Shown: positions 8,452 through 18,067 of the stretch, in pieces
How the letters are laid out: each line of letters opens with the position of its first letter
Position numbering within the stretch: the stretch's first letter is position 1
Translations under genes and position numbers: made by a program
The notes under the pieces: generated by a model
The model's database searches: none
What the model was told of the DNA's origin: nothing
Seen by the model: only the letters and a program-made list of their open reading frames with translations
Assembly: GCF_900113865.1 (NCBI RefSeq)
Contig: NZ_FOQY01000013.1
Location: 140,979 to 204,978, forward strand
DNA from: Streptosporangium canum
GTDB lineage: Bacteria; Actinomycetota; Actinomycetes; Streptosporangiales; Streptosporangiaceae
Direction: 5' to 3'
DNA: 64,000 bases

Positions 8452-9738
8452 TCACCGGTCCAGGTGAAGGTGCAGGAAGTGGGCCGAGCAGGAGATGCAC
8501 GGGTCGTGGTTGCGTACCGCCCGCTCGCACAGCGCCGCCAGCTCCGCCTCCGGCAGGTCGAGGCGGGGCTCGATGAGGTGCCGTAGGTCCATCTCGATGC
8601 GAGCCTGGTTCTGTGAGGTCGGAGGCACGATGTCAGCCTCGGCGATCAGGCCCGCGCCGTCGATCCGGTAGCGGTGGTAGAGCGTGCCCCGGGGAGCCTC
8701 CGAGACCCCGTGTCCGACTCCGGGACGGGGCTCGACCGGCATGGACGGCGCCTGCGGCTCGGTGTAGTCCTCGATGATCCGGATCGCCTCGTCGCAGGCG
8801 TGCAGGATCTCCACCGCTCGGACCACGATGCTGCGGAACGGGTTACGGCAGACGGGGCCGAGTCCGGCGGCCTCGGCCGCCGACCGGGCCAGTGGGGACA
8901 GCTGCCGCCCGTTCAGGGCGTAGCGCGCCAGGGCGCCCACCAGATAGCCGGCGGTCCCGTCGAGGCGCGCGTGCAGGGCGGTGGAATGCGGCACCTGCTC
9001 TTCCACGATGTGGGCGGGCCAGTCGGCGGCCGTGAATCCGGTCCCGTCACTCACCGCGATCGTCCCGGACAGGATGGCGTACTCCGCCGGGTGGTGCAGC
9101 GCGAGGAAGCGGTAGTCGTGCTCCACGTCGGGAAAGTCGAACCCGGCCACCCATTCCACCGTCGCCAGCGCCTCCTCACGGGCCCGGCGCAGCCGTTCGG
9201 CGACCGGCGCGAGCTCGGCGCGGGCGGGCACCCGGTAGAAGCCGCCCACCCGCACGTTGACCGGGTGAACAGCCCGGCCGCCGAGAGCCGCCACCAGTTC
9301 GTTGCCGGCCTTCTTCAACGCCAGCCCCCGCTCCACCAGATGGCGGTGATCGGCCGCCATGGCCACGCCGCTGTCGTATCCGAGGAAGTCGGGGGCGTGC
9401 AACAGGCAGATGTGCAGGGCGTGCGACTCGATCCACTCGCCGTAGTACAGCAGCAGCCGCAGGTCCCGCAGCGGCCCGGACACCTCTGTTCCGCAGGCCG
9501 CCTCGATGGCCTGGCAGGCGCTCATCTGGTAGGCCACCGGGCAGATGCCGCAGATGCGGGCGGTGATGTCGGGCGGCTCGGTGTGATCCCTTCCGCGTAG
9601 CAGCGCCTCGAAGAAGCGCGGCGGTTCGTAGATGTTCAGCTCCACGTCGGTGACGCGGCCGCCGCGGGCGCGCACCAGCAGTGATCCCTCGCCTTCCACG
9701 CGGGTCAGCCCGCCGATCCTGATCGACTTATGTGTCAC
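8452..9738 (-). CDS. hyhL: [NiFe]-hydrogenase large subunit, group 3b
   Basis: The catalytic large subunit, 428 residues. The N-terminal nickel motif is RICGICP (C63, C66). The C-terminal motif is DPCISCSAH (C414, C417, H420), followed by eight residues, FLHLHLDR, that the protease should cut off. The order beta-gamma-small-large, and the gene neighbours, fit cytoplasmic NADP-linked bidirectional group 3b hydrogenases, as in mycobacterial hyh. The start is a GTG at 9738, overlapping the small-subunit gene by 11 bp. In Mycobacterium smegmatis the homologous enzyme is under DosR control, which fits the operator at 12435. Confidence 0.93.
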   Translation of the reverse strand: MTHKSIRIGGLTRVEGEGSLLVRARGGRVTDVELNIYEPPRFFEALLRGRDHTEPPDITARICGICPVAYQMSACQAIEAACGTEVSGPLRDLRLLLYYGEWIESHALHICLLHAPDFLGYDSGVAMAADHRHLVERGLALKKAGNELVAALGGRAVHPVNVRVGGFYRVPARAELAPVAERLRRAREEALATVEWVAGFDFPDVEHDYRFLALHHPAEYAILSGTIAVSDGTGFTAADWPAHIVEEQVPHSTALHARLDGTAGYLVGALARYALNGRQLSPLARSAAEAAGLGPVCRNPFRSIVVRAVEILHACDEAIRIIEDYTEPQAPSMPVEPRPGVGHGVSEAPRGTLYHRYRIDGAGLIAEADIVPPTSQNQARIEMDLRHLIEPRLDLPEAELAALCERAVRNHDPCISCSAHFLHLHLDR

Positions 9739-10525
9739 TTTCGGCCTCCTCGGCCGCCTGGCGGAAGGGTTCTTCGGTGGCGTTGAACGTCCGGTAGACG
9801 CGCACCAGTTCGGGGGTGCTCATGCCGAGTTCTCGCAGCTGCGCGTTGAGCGCCCGGGCGTTGGGGCTCTCCATCGGGCCGAAACAGCCGTAGCAGCCCC
9901 GGTTGAACGCCGGGCAGAGCGCTCCGCAACCGGCCTGGGTGACCGGACCGAGGCAGGGCGTGCCGTGGGCCACCATGACGCACACGTTGCCGCGGGCTTT
10001 GCACTCCACGCAGACGCTGTGGGCGGGCACGAAGGGGCGCCGGCCGGCCAGGAACGCCGAGATGACCTCCAGCAGCTGTCGTTTGTCGATGGGACAGCCG
10101 CGCAGTTCGAAGTCGACCGGCACGTGGGCGGAGATCGGGGTGGAACGCTCCAGGGTGGCGATGTAGTCGGGCCGGGCGTAGACGATCGAGGCGAACTCGC
10201 GCACGTCGGCGAAGTCGCGTAGCGCCTGGATGCCGCCTGCGGTCGCGCAGGCGCCGATCGTCACCAGACGCTTCGACACGCGTCGCACATGCTGGATCCG
10301 CCGCAGGTCGTCCGGGGTGGTGACCGACCCCTCGACCAGCGACAGGTCGTAGGGCCCGGGCCCGACCGCGCTCGAAGCCTCCAGGAAGTAGGCGATGTCC
10401 ACCTCGGCGGCGACCGACAGCAACTCGTCCTCGCAGTCCAGCAAGGTGAGCTGGCAGCCGTCGCAGGAGGCGAACTTCCACACCGCCAGCCGAGGGCGCC
10501 CGGCTGCGGCCGCGGGCCCGGCCAT
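9728..10525 (-). CDS. hyhS: [NiFe]-hydrogenase small subunit
   Basis: Iron-sulfur small subunit, 265 residues, with no Tat signal, which fits a cytoplasmic group 3 enzyme. CDGCQ (C21, C24) begins the proximal cluster ligands. [16 protein letters not shown], and the Cys-rich stretch from [11 protein letters not shown] to [10 protein letters not shown] supply the rest. It passes electrons from the active site to the gamma and beta subunits. The ATG at 10525 overlaps the gamma-subunit stop (TGATG). The frame is open for a further 176 codons upstream, but those lie inside the gamma gene. Confidence 0.93.
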   Translation of the reverse strand: MAGPAAAAGRPRLAVWKFASCDGCQLTLLDCEDELLSVAAEVDIAYFLEASSAVGPGPYDLSLVEGSVTTPDDLRRIQHVRRVSKRLVTIGACATAGGIQALRDFADVREFASIVYARPDYIATLERSTPISAHVPVDFELRGCPIDKRQLLEVISAFLAGRRPFVPAHSVCVECKARGNVCVMVAHGTPCLGPVTQAGCGALCPAFNRGCYGCFGPMESPNARALNAQLRELGMSTPELVRVYRTFNATEEPFRQAAEEAESDT

Positions 10526-11343
10526 CACAGCTCCCTCACGGCCAGCAGGCCCGCGGCCCGCTCGTAGCTCAGCACCGGGCCGTCGAGGCAGGTGAGCAGC
10601 GGGCCGAGCTGGCAGTGGCCGCAGCGGCCGACACCGCACTTCATGTTGCGCTCCACCGACAGCATCACCCGTCCGGCTGCGACGCCCCGCCGGACCAGCT
10701 CGGCCGCGCTCGCCTGCATCATGACCTCGGGACCGCAGACGAAGGCGAACGTACGGCGGGGTTCGAAGACGATCCGGTCGATCAGCCGCGTGACCAGGCC
10801 CACTCGCCCCTTCCAAGCGAGGTCGGGGTGGTCCACGGTGACCTGCACGTCGATGCCGTGCCTGTCGCGCCAGCGCGCCAGCTCGCCGGGATAGATCAGA
10901 GTCGCGGGCGTGCGGGTGCCGACGATCAGGCTGATGCGGCCGTAGCGGGAGCCGTGAGCGGCCAGCTCTCGGATGACCGGCCGCAGCGGGGCCAGGCCGA
11001 GCCCGCCCGCGGCCACGACCACGTCCAGGCCCTCCGCCGACGGCAGATCCCACGCCGTGCCGTACGGCCCGCGCACCCCCACCACGTCACCGGGCCGGGT
11101 GCGGCACAACGCCCCGCTGACCGCGCCCACCGCGCGGATCGTCTGCACATATCCGCCGGAGCGGGCTCGGCCGCTGATCGAGACCGCTATCTCCCCGACG
11201 CCGGGAGCGTAGATCATCGTGAACTGGCCCGGCAGGAACGGCGGGCACGGGCCCGCGACCGGCCGGAGAGCCAAGGTCACCGTGTCGGCCCGATCCGGGC
11301 GGCGGGAGCGCACCCGATAGGGAGCCGGCGTCATAGGATGCAT
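10525..11343 (-). CDS. hyhG: Hydrogenase gamma subunit, FAD/NAD(P)-binding reductase
   Basis: Diaphorase subunit of the ferredoxin-NADP reductase superfamily, about 272 residues. [12 protein letters not shown] is the flavin-binding strand, [12 protein letters not shown] the nucleotide-binding loop, and CGPEVMM the C-terminal reductase motif. The final [17 protein letters not shown] binds a [2Fe-2S] cluster, as in dihydroorotate dehydrogenase electron-transfer subunits. The ATG at 11343 is preferred because GAGGAG lies five bases upstream. An ATG at 11334 that overlaps the beta stop (ATGA) is the alternative and shortens the protein by three residues. Confidence 0.92.
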   Translation of the reverse strand: MHPMTPAPYRVRSRRPDRADTVTLALRPVAGPCPPFLPGQFTMIYAPGVGEIAVSISGRARSGGYVQTIRAVGAVSGALCRTRPGDVVGVRGPYGTAWDLPSAEGLDVVVAAGGLGLAPLRPVIRELAAHGSRYGRISLIVGTRTPATLIYPGELARWRDRHGIDVQVTVDHPDLAWKGRVGLVTRLIDRIVFEPRRTFAFVCGPEVMMQASAAELVRRGVAAGRVMLSVERNMKCGVGRCGHCQLGPLLTCLDGPVLSYERAAGLLAVREL

Positions 11344-12404
11344 CCCAGCTCCTCGGTGACGTCGATGCCGGTCGGGCACCAGGTGATGCACCTGCCGCAG
11401 CCCACGCAACCGGACATGCCGAACTGGTCGAACCAGGTGGAGAACTTGTGGGTCAGCCACTGCCGGTAGCGGGCGGACCCCGAGCCGCGCACGGAGGAGC
11501 CGCCGACCTCGGAGAAGTCCAGCGTGAAGCAGGAGTCCCACACCTCCGTCCGCTCCGCGACGCCACCGGTGAAGTCGGTGGCGTCCTCGACCGTGGTGCA
11601 GAAGCAGGTGGGGCAGACCATCGTGCAGTTGGTGCAGGCCAGGCAGCGGGAGGCGACCTCGGCCCAGCGCGGCGAGTCGTGTGCTCCGGCCAGGCGCTCC
11701 TGGATGCCGTCGGTGTCCACCTGGCGGCCCATCCTGGTGGCGGCGACGCGGGAGACCTCCTCGGCGGCCACGACGTCGTCGCCGGTGGCCGGCCGATGCG
11801 AGATCGCCGTGACGATCTCCGCTCCCCGCCCGCTTCCGGTCTCGATCAGGAACCGGTGCGGGTCGCTCAGCTCGGTGAGCGCCAGGTCGAAACCGGTGGT
11901 GGCCTTCGGCCCGGTGCCCATGGAGACGCAGAAGCAGGTGCCGCCGGGCACCGCGCAGTTCACCGCGATGAGCAGCATCGCCTCGCGCCGCTTGCGGTAG
12001 GCCGGATCGGGGTGCCTGCCGCCGAGGAACACCCGGTCCTGCACGGCTATCGCGGCCAGATCGCAGGCGCGCACGCCCAGCAGGGCGATGCGGGGCGCCT
12101 GGGCCTCCGCCTCCTCCACCGTCCCCTCACGCATCCGCAACAGCGGCTGCCGGGGCGGCTGGGTGTAGCGTTTGGCCGAGTCGGGGCTCGCGGCGAAACC
12201 GAACACCAGATCGTCATGCCGCTCGGTCAGCCGGTAGCGTCCGGGTCGCTGCTCGTCACCTCGCCCTGCGGGTAGCTGTGCGGAGCAGGAGATTTCGGCG
12301 AACCGAATGGCCCCGTCCCGCGTTGTCGGCCCGACGACGGTGAAGCCACGAGAGCGCAACTCGGCGATGAGTGGTTCCAGTGACTCTGTCACAACTGTGT
12401 TCAT
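11331..12404 (-). CDS. hyhB: Hydrogenase beta subunit, 4Fe-4S protein
   Basis: Electron-transfer subunit of the group 3b hydrogenase (sulfhydrogenase beta type), 357 residues. An N-terminal globular half contains RVFLGGRHPDPAYRKRR. Two Cys-rich cluster motifs follow: CLACTNCTMVCPTCFC and CVGCGRCITWCPTGID. It would link the small subunit to the flavoprotein gamma subunit. The ATG at 12404 has AAAGGGGGACGTCCC in front. The open frame extends 58 codons further upstream but that part has no family similarity and runs across the operator. First gene of the five-gene operon. Confidence 0.92.
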   Translation of the reverse strand: MNTVVTESLEPLIAELRSRGFTVVGPTTRDGAIRFAEISCSAQLPAGRGDEQRPGRYRLTERHDDLVFGFAASPDSAKRYTQPPRQPLLRMREGTVEEAEAQAPRIALLGVRACDLAAIAVQDRVFLGGRHPDPAYRKRREAMLLIAVNCAVPGGTCFCVSMGTGPKATTGFDLALTELSDPHRFLIETGSGRGAEIVTAISHRPATGDDVVAAEEVSRVAATRMGRQVDTDGIQERLAGAHDSPRWAEVASRCLACTNCTMVCPTCFCTTVEDATDFTGGVAERTEVWDSCFTLDFSEVGGSSVRGSGSARYRQWLTHKFSTWFDQFGMSGCVGCGRCITWCPTGIDVTEELGCIL

Positions 12405-12434
12405 GGGACGTCCCCCTTTGTCCCTGACTTCTCG

Positions 12435-12467
12435 TATGTCGGGTCCTCGCCCGGGGGGACAGGAAAC
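12435..12467. promoter_or_regulatory. DosR-like inverted operator upstream of the hydrogenase operon
   Basis: Left arm TATGTCGGGTCC, 9 bp spacer (12447-12455), right arm GGGACAGGAAACG. The cores GTCC and GGGAC are exact and spaced as elsewhere; the outer parts of the arms are weaker. It ends 31 bp before the hyhB ATG. The remaining 12468-13090 holds no gene I can support: only scattered out-of-frame stretches. Confidence 0.5.
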
Positions 12468-13090
12468 GATGTCATCTTCCTTCCACACAGGCTCGCCGGA
12501 TATGCGGATGACGCGTCTGAGATTTCGCCGCAGCCCTCTACGGTGATCGCCTCGCTGCGCTGATCCGGCAGGGGCCACGATGCCTCCGCCGCGGAAGGAT
12601 CATCCGCAGGGGGGACCGAATATGCCGGAAAGGGGCAATGGGCTGGTCAGAGCTCGCTCTGAAGCCTGATACGTGATTGTCCGTGCCGTTCTGCCGACGA
12701 CAGGGCCTCCTGGGCGGTGTCCTGCGAGGCGGGCTCCGGCGTCGGCCCTGAACGGCGCCGCCTCCGGCCCGGCAGGAGCCCCCCACTCAGGCCCGCACCA
12801 CCAGCCCCAACGTAACCAGGAGTCACTGTCAACGACAAAGAACGGATTACCTCATCATCGCGGAACGCTGAATGATCAACGATGGCGGCAGACGGTCGGT
12901 TTCGCCGCGCTGATCGGCAGGCTTATCCAGGGCGAAGGCGGGGCCGTGCTTGGGCGGACGGCCGTAGGCGCCGGCGCTCGGGGCGGCTTCGGCATCTGCG
13001 GGACGCGGTCGGAGCGGATCCGCCCCAGCGGGCGCACGGGGAGGCCGGCCAGCACGGTGCGCAACCGGTCCTCGTCGATCCGGCCGTGGT

Positions 13091-13159
13091 TCAGCCCGTC
13101 ATAGAGGGCGCGGTGACCGGCAGAACGTATCCCGTGACAACGGCGTGGCTGCGGGACAT
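13091..13159 (-). pseudogene. 5' remnant of a third alpha-lytic-type protease gene
   Basis: A ribosome site (GAGGAGAGACC) and an ATG at 13159 open a 22-codon frame beginning MSRSHAVVTGYVLPVTAP and then stopping. It aligns base for base with the first codons of the two intact proteases (MSRRHVIAPGCVLAITAL), including their GGAGAGAG ribosome site. It stands 33 bp downstream of the end of the first protease gene and points the same way. It looks like the start of a duplicated copy whose remainder was lost. Confidence 0.6.
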
Positions 13160-13191
13160 GGTCTCTCCTCGACCTCGGTGTTCAAAGCTGG

Positions 13192-14715
13192 TTAGGGCGT
13201 CGTGTAGCCCAGCGTGTAGGTGCTGGTCCCGCCTGAGGCGAGCACCAGGTAGCGGTAGTCGCCGGGCGTGCCCGTGTATTTGAGCTCTTCGAAGGGATGA
13301 GAGCTGTCGGAGGAGGCGACGGTGACCCAGCCGGAACCGATCTGCTTTTGTAGGTAGAGGTCGAGGTCACTGCCGGGAATGCTTTCCAGGCAGCCGTAAT
13401 GGTTTCCGTTGACGGTCGAGTGGTAGTGCCGGTTGCGGGGCTGGTAGACGAACTGGGAGCTTTTCAGCGTGCCGGTGAAGGTGGCGGAGTAGCCGCCGCA
13501 GTTGCCCGTGCTCATCACGGGTCCCGTATGGCTGGTCATCAGGGTCAGGTCGTAGGCGAAGAGGATTTCACGGATCGGTTGGATGTAGGTGAACCCGGCC
13601 AGGTCGCAGCTACCAGAGCCCCCGGAGACGACTCCCTGAGCCTGGTCGGCGGAGAGGACGGAGCTGCCGGAGTCGCCAGGGCTGCCGCAGGCGCTGGTGC
13701 GGGTCAGATGGTCGACGACGCCCCGGGGGTAGGTGACGTCGACGTCGTGCTGCTGGATGGTGCCGCAGTGCCAACCGAGGGTGGCGCCCGATTCAGGCAG
13801 GCAGACCGAAGCACCCACGACGGCCTGTCTGGCTCCGTAGACGTGTGCGGTGCCCGCGGTGTCGTTGCCGACCAGCGGTTGAGGTGTCCAGTCGTTGTTG
13901 ACCGCGACCCAGGAGAAGTCGTCACCGGGGAAGGCCGAGTCCTTGACGGCGCCCTGGGGGCGCCGGTTGAAGCCGACGGTGGCGCTGCCCGGCTTACCGC
14001 AGTGCCCTGCGCTGACGAACCCGTTCTGGGCGCCCTTGGTCACCGAGAAGCCGACCGAGCAGCGGGTCGTGGCACCGACGTAGTAGGCCTGGCCGCCCAC
14101 CAGGTCGGTCTCTGAATCCGCACGCGAGTCGGCGTGCAGTAGCCGGGGCCGCTCGGTCGAGGCCGTCACCTGCACTGCGGCCTGGTCGACGTTGGCGGTC
14201 TTGATGGTCTTCTGGACCGCCGTGGGGTTGTCCGTCAGGATGACGACCTTGTTGGTGCGCACGTCGACGTAGCGCACGCTGCTCAGCGTCGCCAAGGCCT
14301 GGCTGAGTTTCTCCTTCACTCTTTCAAGGTCGGTCAGTGACCGGCCGACCACCAGTGGCCGGGCGTCCAGCGCGGTGATCAGGGAGGCGTCGGCGGGGTC
14401 GGTGGTCGCCACGACCAGGGTTTGCGCACGGGGCGGTATGAGCCAGGCGCCGGCGAAGTGGTCACCGATTCTTCTGCGCAGGCTCGCCTCGATCGGAGTC
14501 AGGCGGGCCTCGTTGAGCAGGCGGATCTGGGCTTCGTCCTTGGTGAGGCCGAAGTCGCGTGCGAGGGCCTCCAGCATGCCCGGCGGGGGTTTGGCCGACA
14601 CGGCGGCTCCCCTGGCCGGGACGGCCGGGCGGGTGGCGGCGGCCGGGGCCACGGCAAGGGTAAGGGCGGTGATCGCCAGGACGCATCCCGGGGCGATGAC
14701 ATGTCTGCGGGACAT
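13192..14715 (-). CDS. Secreted alpha-lytic-type serine protease with C-terminal domain (copy 1)
   Basis: A 507-residue chymotrypsin-fold (S1) protease, secreted as a zymogen. A signal peptide (about 1-27, ending APAAA) is followed by a long pro-region (to about residue 190, with DARPLVVGRSL and VRYVDVRTNKVVIL, as in alpha-lytic and streptogrisin pro-regions). The catalytic triad is visible as SAGHCG, the Asp in DDFSWVAV, and GDSGSS. The last 110 residues form a separate domain with DLDLYLQ and Y-TGTPGDYRYLV, like pre-peptidase C-terminal domains. The usual GDSGGP is here GDSGSS. Start at the ATG 14715 with GGAGAGAG in front; 40 open codons upstream lack similarity. Divergent to its paralogue. 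Confidence 0.92.
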   Translation of the reverse strand: MSRRHVIAPGCVLAITALTLAVAPAAATRPAVPARGAAVSAKPPPGMLEALARDFGLTKDEAQIRLLNEARLTPIEASLRRRIGDHFAGAWLIPPRAQTLVVATTDPADASLITALDARPLVVGRSLTDLERVKEKLSQALATLSSVRYVDVRTNKVVILTDNPTAVQKTIKTANVDQAAVQVTASTERPRLLHADSRADSETDLVGGQAYYVGATTRCSVGFSVTKGAQNGFVSAGHCGKPGSATVGFNRRPQGAVKDSAFPGDDFSWVAVNNDWTPQPLVGNDTAGTAHVYGARQAVVGASVCLPESGATLGWHCGTIQQHDVDVTYPRGVVDHLTRTSACGSPGDSGSSVLSADQAQGVVSGGSGSCDLAGFTYIQPIREILFAYDLTLMTSHTGPVMSTGNCGGYSATFTGTLKSSQFVYQPRNRHYHSTVNGNHYGCLESIPGSDLDLYLQKQIGSGWVTVASSDSSHPFEELKYTGTPGDYRYLVLASGGTSTYTLGYTTP

Positions 14716-14787
14716 GACTCTCTCCTTGGCCTCAGCCTTTCGGTATGGGTGGGGAGAAAGCTCACATCGCCGTTGATCATGCTGTAC

Positions 14788-14814
14788 CGGCAACGTCACC
14801 TTAATGCAGCCGTT
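14788..14814 (-). promoter_or_regulatory. Conserved promoter element of protease copy 1
   Basis: Read on the minus strand it is AACGGCTGCATTAAGGTG followed by ACGTTGCCG, and it ends 72 bp before the ATG. The same 27 bp element, with three differences, lies 73 bp before the ATG of copy 2 on the other strand. Conservation in an otherwise diverged spacer suggests a promoter or operator. Confidence 0.55.
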
Positions 14815-15201
14815 GCCTGTCAAGGTCACCAACACGCTTGTCAGAGGGGGACCTGCAAAAATGGGACGAGTCCGCTTGCTGCTGCTTTGAGTGCCTCGGC
14901 CGCCTGAGCCGTTTGAGACGGCCAGATCAAGGATCCGACCGCCCGAACTCGAGATCGGCGCCGGTGGCTGACCGGATCACGCTACGGCCGATCGTCTCCC
15001 TCCGACGTCCGGCGCGGTATCGGTCACCTCGCGCCCAGGCGCTGTGCGGTCACGATGACCGATTTTCCACGGGCCACATCGTGGGGCGGTGCAGTCGCGG
15101 GCCGACCATCGCGGCCACGGACCCCGCCCGCATTCTCCCGACCGCCGTGGTGGGCTGAAGACGATCTCTGCGTGGCGTGGGCTTTTGGGGCGTTGAGCGA
15201 T

Positions 15202-15228
15202 AACAGCTGCATTAAGGTGGCGATGCCG
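15202..15228 (+). promoter_or_regulatory. Conserved promoter element of protease copy 2
   Basis: AACAGCTGCATTAAGGTG followed by GCGATGCCG, matching 24 of 27 positions of the element before copy 1. It ends 73 bp before the ATG at 15302. Between the two elements (14815-15201) I see no gene. Confidence 0.55.
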
Positions 15229-15301
15229 ATATCCCGTGATTGACCGACGGGGCGACGCGACCTCCCCTCATGCCCGGAAAGCCGAGGTCAAGGAGAGAGT
15301 C

Positions 15302-16810
15302 ATGTCCCGCAGACATGTCATCGCCCCGGGATGCGTCCTGGCGATCACCGCCCTTACCCTTACCCTTGCCGTGGCCCCGGCCGCCGCCACTCGCCCGGCG
15401 GCACAGACCTCCGAAACTCCGGCCGCTGGGTCCGTCCGCAAACCACCGCCGGGCATGGTTCAGGCGCTCCAGCGTGACCTGCGCCTCAACCGGGTTCAGG
15501 CCGAGACGCGCCTGCTCAACGAGGCCCGCCTGACTCCGATCGAGGCGAGCCTGCGCAGAAGAATCGGTGACCGCTTCGCCGGTGCCTGGTTCGCCGGAAA
15601 CCTCGCGCAGGTCCTGGTCGTGGCGACCACCGACCCCGCCGATCCCTCCCTGATCACCGCGCTGGACGCCCGGCCACTGGTGGTCGGCCGGTCACTGCTC
15701 GATCTTGAAGCGGTCAAGGCGAAGGTCGACGCGGCACTGGCCCACGACCGTGCCGCCCGTGTGCGCTACATCGACGTGCGCACCAACAAGGTCGTCATCC
15801 TGTCCGCGAAGGCCACAGAGACCATTGCCATCCTGAACGCCGCCGACGTCGACCCGGCCGCGGTGCAGGTCGTCACCTCCGACGAACAACCCCGCCCCCT
15901 GTACGATCTGATCGCCGGCGACCGCTATTACGTCGGTGCCACGACCCGCTGCTCGGTCGGCTTCTCGGTGACCAAGGGCGCCCAGAACGGGTTCGTCAGC
16001 GCAGGGCACTGCGGTAAGCCGGGCAGCGCCACCGTCGGCTTCAACCGGCGCCCCCAGGGCATCGTCAAGGACTCGGCCTTCCCCGGTGACGACTTCTCCT
16101 GGGTCGCGGTCAACAACGACTGGACACCTCAACCGCTGGTCGGCAACGGCACCGGCGGCACCATGTCGGTCAGCGGCCGCAGGAGCGCCGTCGAGGGCTC
16201 CTCGGTCTGCCGCTTCGGCTCGATCTCCGGCTGGCATTGCGGCACCATCCAGCAGCGCGACACCAGCGTCACCTATCCCCAGGGCGTCGTCGACCATCTG
16301 ACCCGCACCACCGTCTGCGCCGAACCCGGCGACTCCGGCGGTCCTTTCATCTCCATCGAGCAGGCCCAGGGGATCACCTCCGGCGGCTCCGGCAACTGCA
16401 CCTCGGGCGGGTTCACCTACTTCCAGCCAATCTCTGAGATCCTCACGGCCTACGGACTGACTCTCACAACCGTAAAGATCGCCGCGCTGGGTCCAGGCTC
16501 GTGCACCAGCTACCCGCGCCTTTCCACCGGCACGCTGAACAGCAGGCAGTCCGTTTACTGGCCGCATGACCATGGCTTCGTGACAACCGCCACCGGCACC
16601 TACTCCGCCTGCCTGCCGAACAACCCAGGCCGCGACTACGACCTCTATCTGGAGAAATGGAACGGCAAGGCGTGGTCCACCGTCGCCGCCTCCGAAAGCC
16701 CGAGCTCCTACGAGCAAATCGACTATTTCGGCACGCCGGGACGGTACCGCTACCGCGTATACGCCGAGAGCGGCTCAGGCCCCTACGCCCTTGGACACGA
16801 TGAGCCATAA
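15302..16810 (+). CDS. Secreted alpha-lytic-type serine protease with C-terminal domain (copy 2)
   Basis: A 502-residue paralogue of the 13192 gene. Signal peptide (about 1-29), pro-region, S1 protease domain and the same C-terminal domain follow in the same order. The triad is SAGHCG, DDFSWVAV and GDSGGP, the canonical serine motif. The protease domain is nearly identical to copy 1 around the His and Asp, down to the nucleotide level (about 15960-16150), while pro-region and C-terminal domain have diverged. This pattern suggests duplication with later gene conversion or selection on the catalytic core. Start ATG 15302 with AAGGAGAGAG upstream. Confidence 0.93.
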   Translation: MSRRHVIAPGCVLAITALTLTLAVAPAAATRPAAQTSETPAAGSVRKPPPGMVQALQRDLRLNRVQAETRLLNEARLTPIEASLRRRIGDRFAGAWFAGNLAQVLVVATTDPADPSLITALDARPLVVGRSLLDLEAVKAKVDAALAHDRAARVRYIDVRTNKVVILSAKATETIAILNAADVDPAAVQVVTSDEQPRPLYDLIAGDRYYVGATTRCSVGFSVTKGAQNGFVSAGHCGKPGSATVGFNRRPQGIVKDSAFPGDDFSWVAVNNDWTPQPLVGNGTGGTMSVSGRRSAVEGSSVCRFGSISGWHCGTIQQRDTSVTYPQGVVDHLTRTTVCAEPGDSGGPFISIEQAQGITSGGSGNCTSGGFTYFQPISEILTAYGLTLTTVKIAALGPGSCTSYPRLSTGTLNSRQSVYWPHDHGFVTTATGTYSACLPNNPGRDYDLYLEKWNGKAWSTVAASESPSSYEQIDYFGTPGRYRYRVYAESGSGPYALGHDEP

Positions 16811-17009
16811 CAGTTGGATCGGCCCGGACCACAGGCTCGCACCGTGGCCGCCGGCGGGCATCGCCGATGACATCGGTGTGCGCGAGGAGCAAGGGGGAGC
16901 CTCCCCGAGAGCTTCCCGCAGTGATGATCGTCTGGCGCGCCGAGATCCCCTGACCTCCTCGGCGCTGTTCGGGGATGGCCCGATGGCTTGCCGGAGCCGG
17001 CCCCGGGCG

Positions 17010-17043
17010 GGACGGAAGTCCTGAAAGCGGGGGACGTTCGCCC
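17010..17043. promoter_or_regulatory. DosR-like inverted operator upstream of USP4
   Basis: Left arm GGACGGAAGTCC, 9 bp spacer, right arm GGGACGTTCGCCC. It ends 70 bp before the USP4 start. Between the protease stop (16810) and this element there is no gene. Confidence 0.75.
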
Positions 17044-17112
17044 GCTGTGCGTGACGGCCCCCGACAGTGAGATGGAGATGGAGGACACGGAGCTCCCGAC
17101 AAGGAGATGACC

Positions 17113-17982
17113 ATGAGCGGACAGATCGTCGTCGGTGTCGACGGTTCCCCGGCCGCGACGGCGGCGCTGGAGTGGGCAGCCGATGACGCCGCCCGTAAGA
17201 GCGCCGCCTTGAAGATCGTGTGCGTGCGTGAACCGTGGGCAGGCGACTTCCCCTTCCACGCCGCCCCCGGCCTGAGCGACGCGTTGAGAGAGCACTGCGA
17301 CGAAGTGCTCGCCGAGGCGGCCGCTCGGGCCGGCCGGCGGGCACCGGGGATCGACGTGGCCACCGACCAGGTGATCGGCGCGGTGGTCGAGCGGCTGAAA
17401 AGCGAATCCGAGACGGCCGACACGCTCGTGCTCGGCAGCCGTGGATCGGGCGGTTTCGCCGGCCTGGTCCTCGGATCGGTCGGTATGGGAGTCGCCGGGC
17501 ACGCGGCCGGCCCCGTGGTCATCGTGCGGCAGGCCGTCCAGGGCGTGCACGGTGAGATCGCCGTCGGCTACGACGGATCCGCGCACGGTGAGGCCGCTTT
17601 GGAGTATGCCTTCGAGCAGGCCCGGCTGCGCGACGCGCGGCTCCACGTCGTGCACGCCTGGCAGACCCCGGCGTTCGCCTCCCGCGCCGCCACCTACGCC
17701 GATCTGCTGCAGGAGACGTTCGAAAGCGAATCTCGCATGGCCCGCCAGCGTCTGCTCCTCTGGCGTGACAAGCACCCGGATGTCCCGGTGAGGGAGTCGA
17801 TCCTGTGCGGCCACCCGGTACCCGCCCTCGCCGACGCCTCACGTACCGCTGACCTGGTCGTGGTCGGCTCACGCGGCCTCGGCGCCTTCGGCTCGGCCCT
17901 GCTGGGCTCGGTCAGCCACGGTCTTCTGCATCGTGCCCACTGCCCTGTGGCCGTCGTGCGCCCCCGAAAAGAGACCCGATGA
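17113..17982 (+). CDS. Universal stress protein, two USP domains (USP4)
   Basis: A 289-residue tandem USP with ATP loops GSRGSGGFAGLVLGS and GSRGLGAFGSALLGS. AAGGAG abuts an ATG at 17107, so the second ATG at 17113, with normal spacing, is preferred. The motif REPWAGDFPFH resembles the same region of USP1 (REQWAGDVPVH), so these two are probably closest relatives. It has its own DosR-like operator. It is followed by a bidirectional terminator and the convergent Hsp20 gene. Confidence 0.92.
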   Translation: MSGQIVVGVDGSPAATAALEWAADDAARKSAALKIVCVREPWAGDFPFHAAPGLSDALREHCDEVLAEAAARAGRRAPGIDVATDQVIGAVVERLKSESETADTLVLGSRGSGGFAGLVLGSVGMGVAGHAAGPVVIVRQAVQGVHGEIAVGYDGSAHGEAALEYAFEQARLRDARLHVVHAWQTPAFASRAATYADLLQETFESESRMARQRLLLWRDKHPDVPVRESILCGHPVPALADASRTADLVVVGSRGLGAFGSALLGSVSHGLLHRAHCPVAVVRPRKETR

Positions 17983-18028
17983 GAAATGGCCCGCAGGCGC
18001 GGGCCAGGCGACGAACCCCCTGAGGCTT

Positions 18029-18060
18029 CGCGGGCCCGCCTCACTTCAGGCGGGCCCGCG
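18029..18060. terminator. Bidirectional terminator between USP4 and Hsp20
   Basis: A perfect 13 bp inverted repeat, CGCGGGCCCGCCT - CACTTC - AGGCGGGCCCGCG, lies between two converging genes (stops at 17982 and 18068). It is very GC-rich and lacks a T-run, as usual in actinomycetes. Confidence 0.8.
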
Positions 18061-18067
18061 CGACCTG

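Noticed and set aside
9728..11053. N-terminal extension of the hydrogenase small subunit
   Set aside because: The first 176 codons lie in another frame of the gamma-subunit gene and show no family similarity; the ATG at 10525 gives the normal length.
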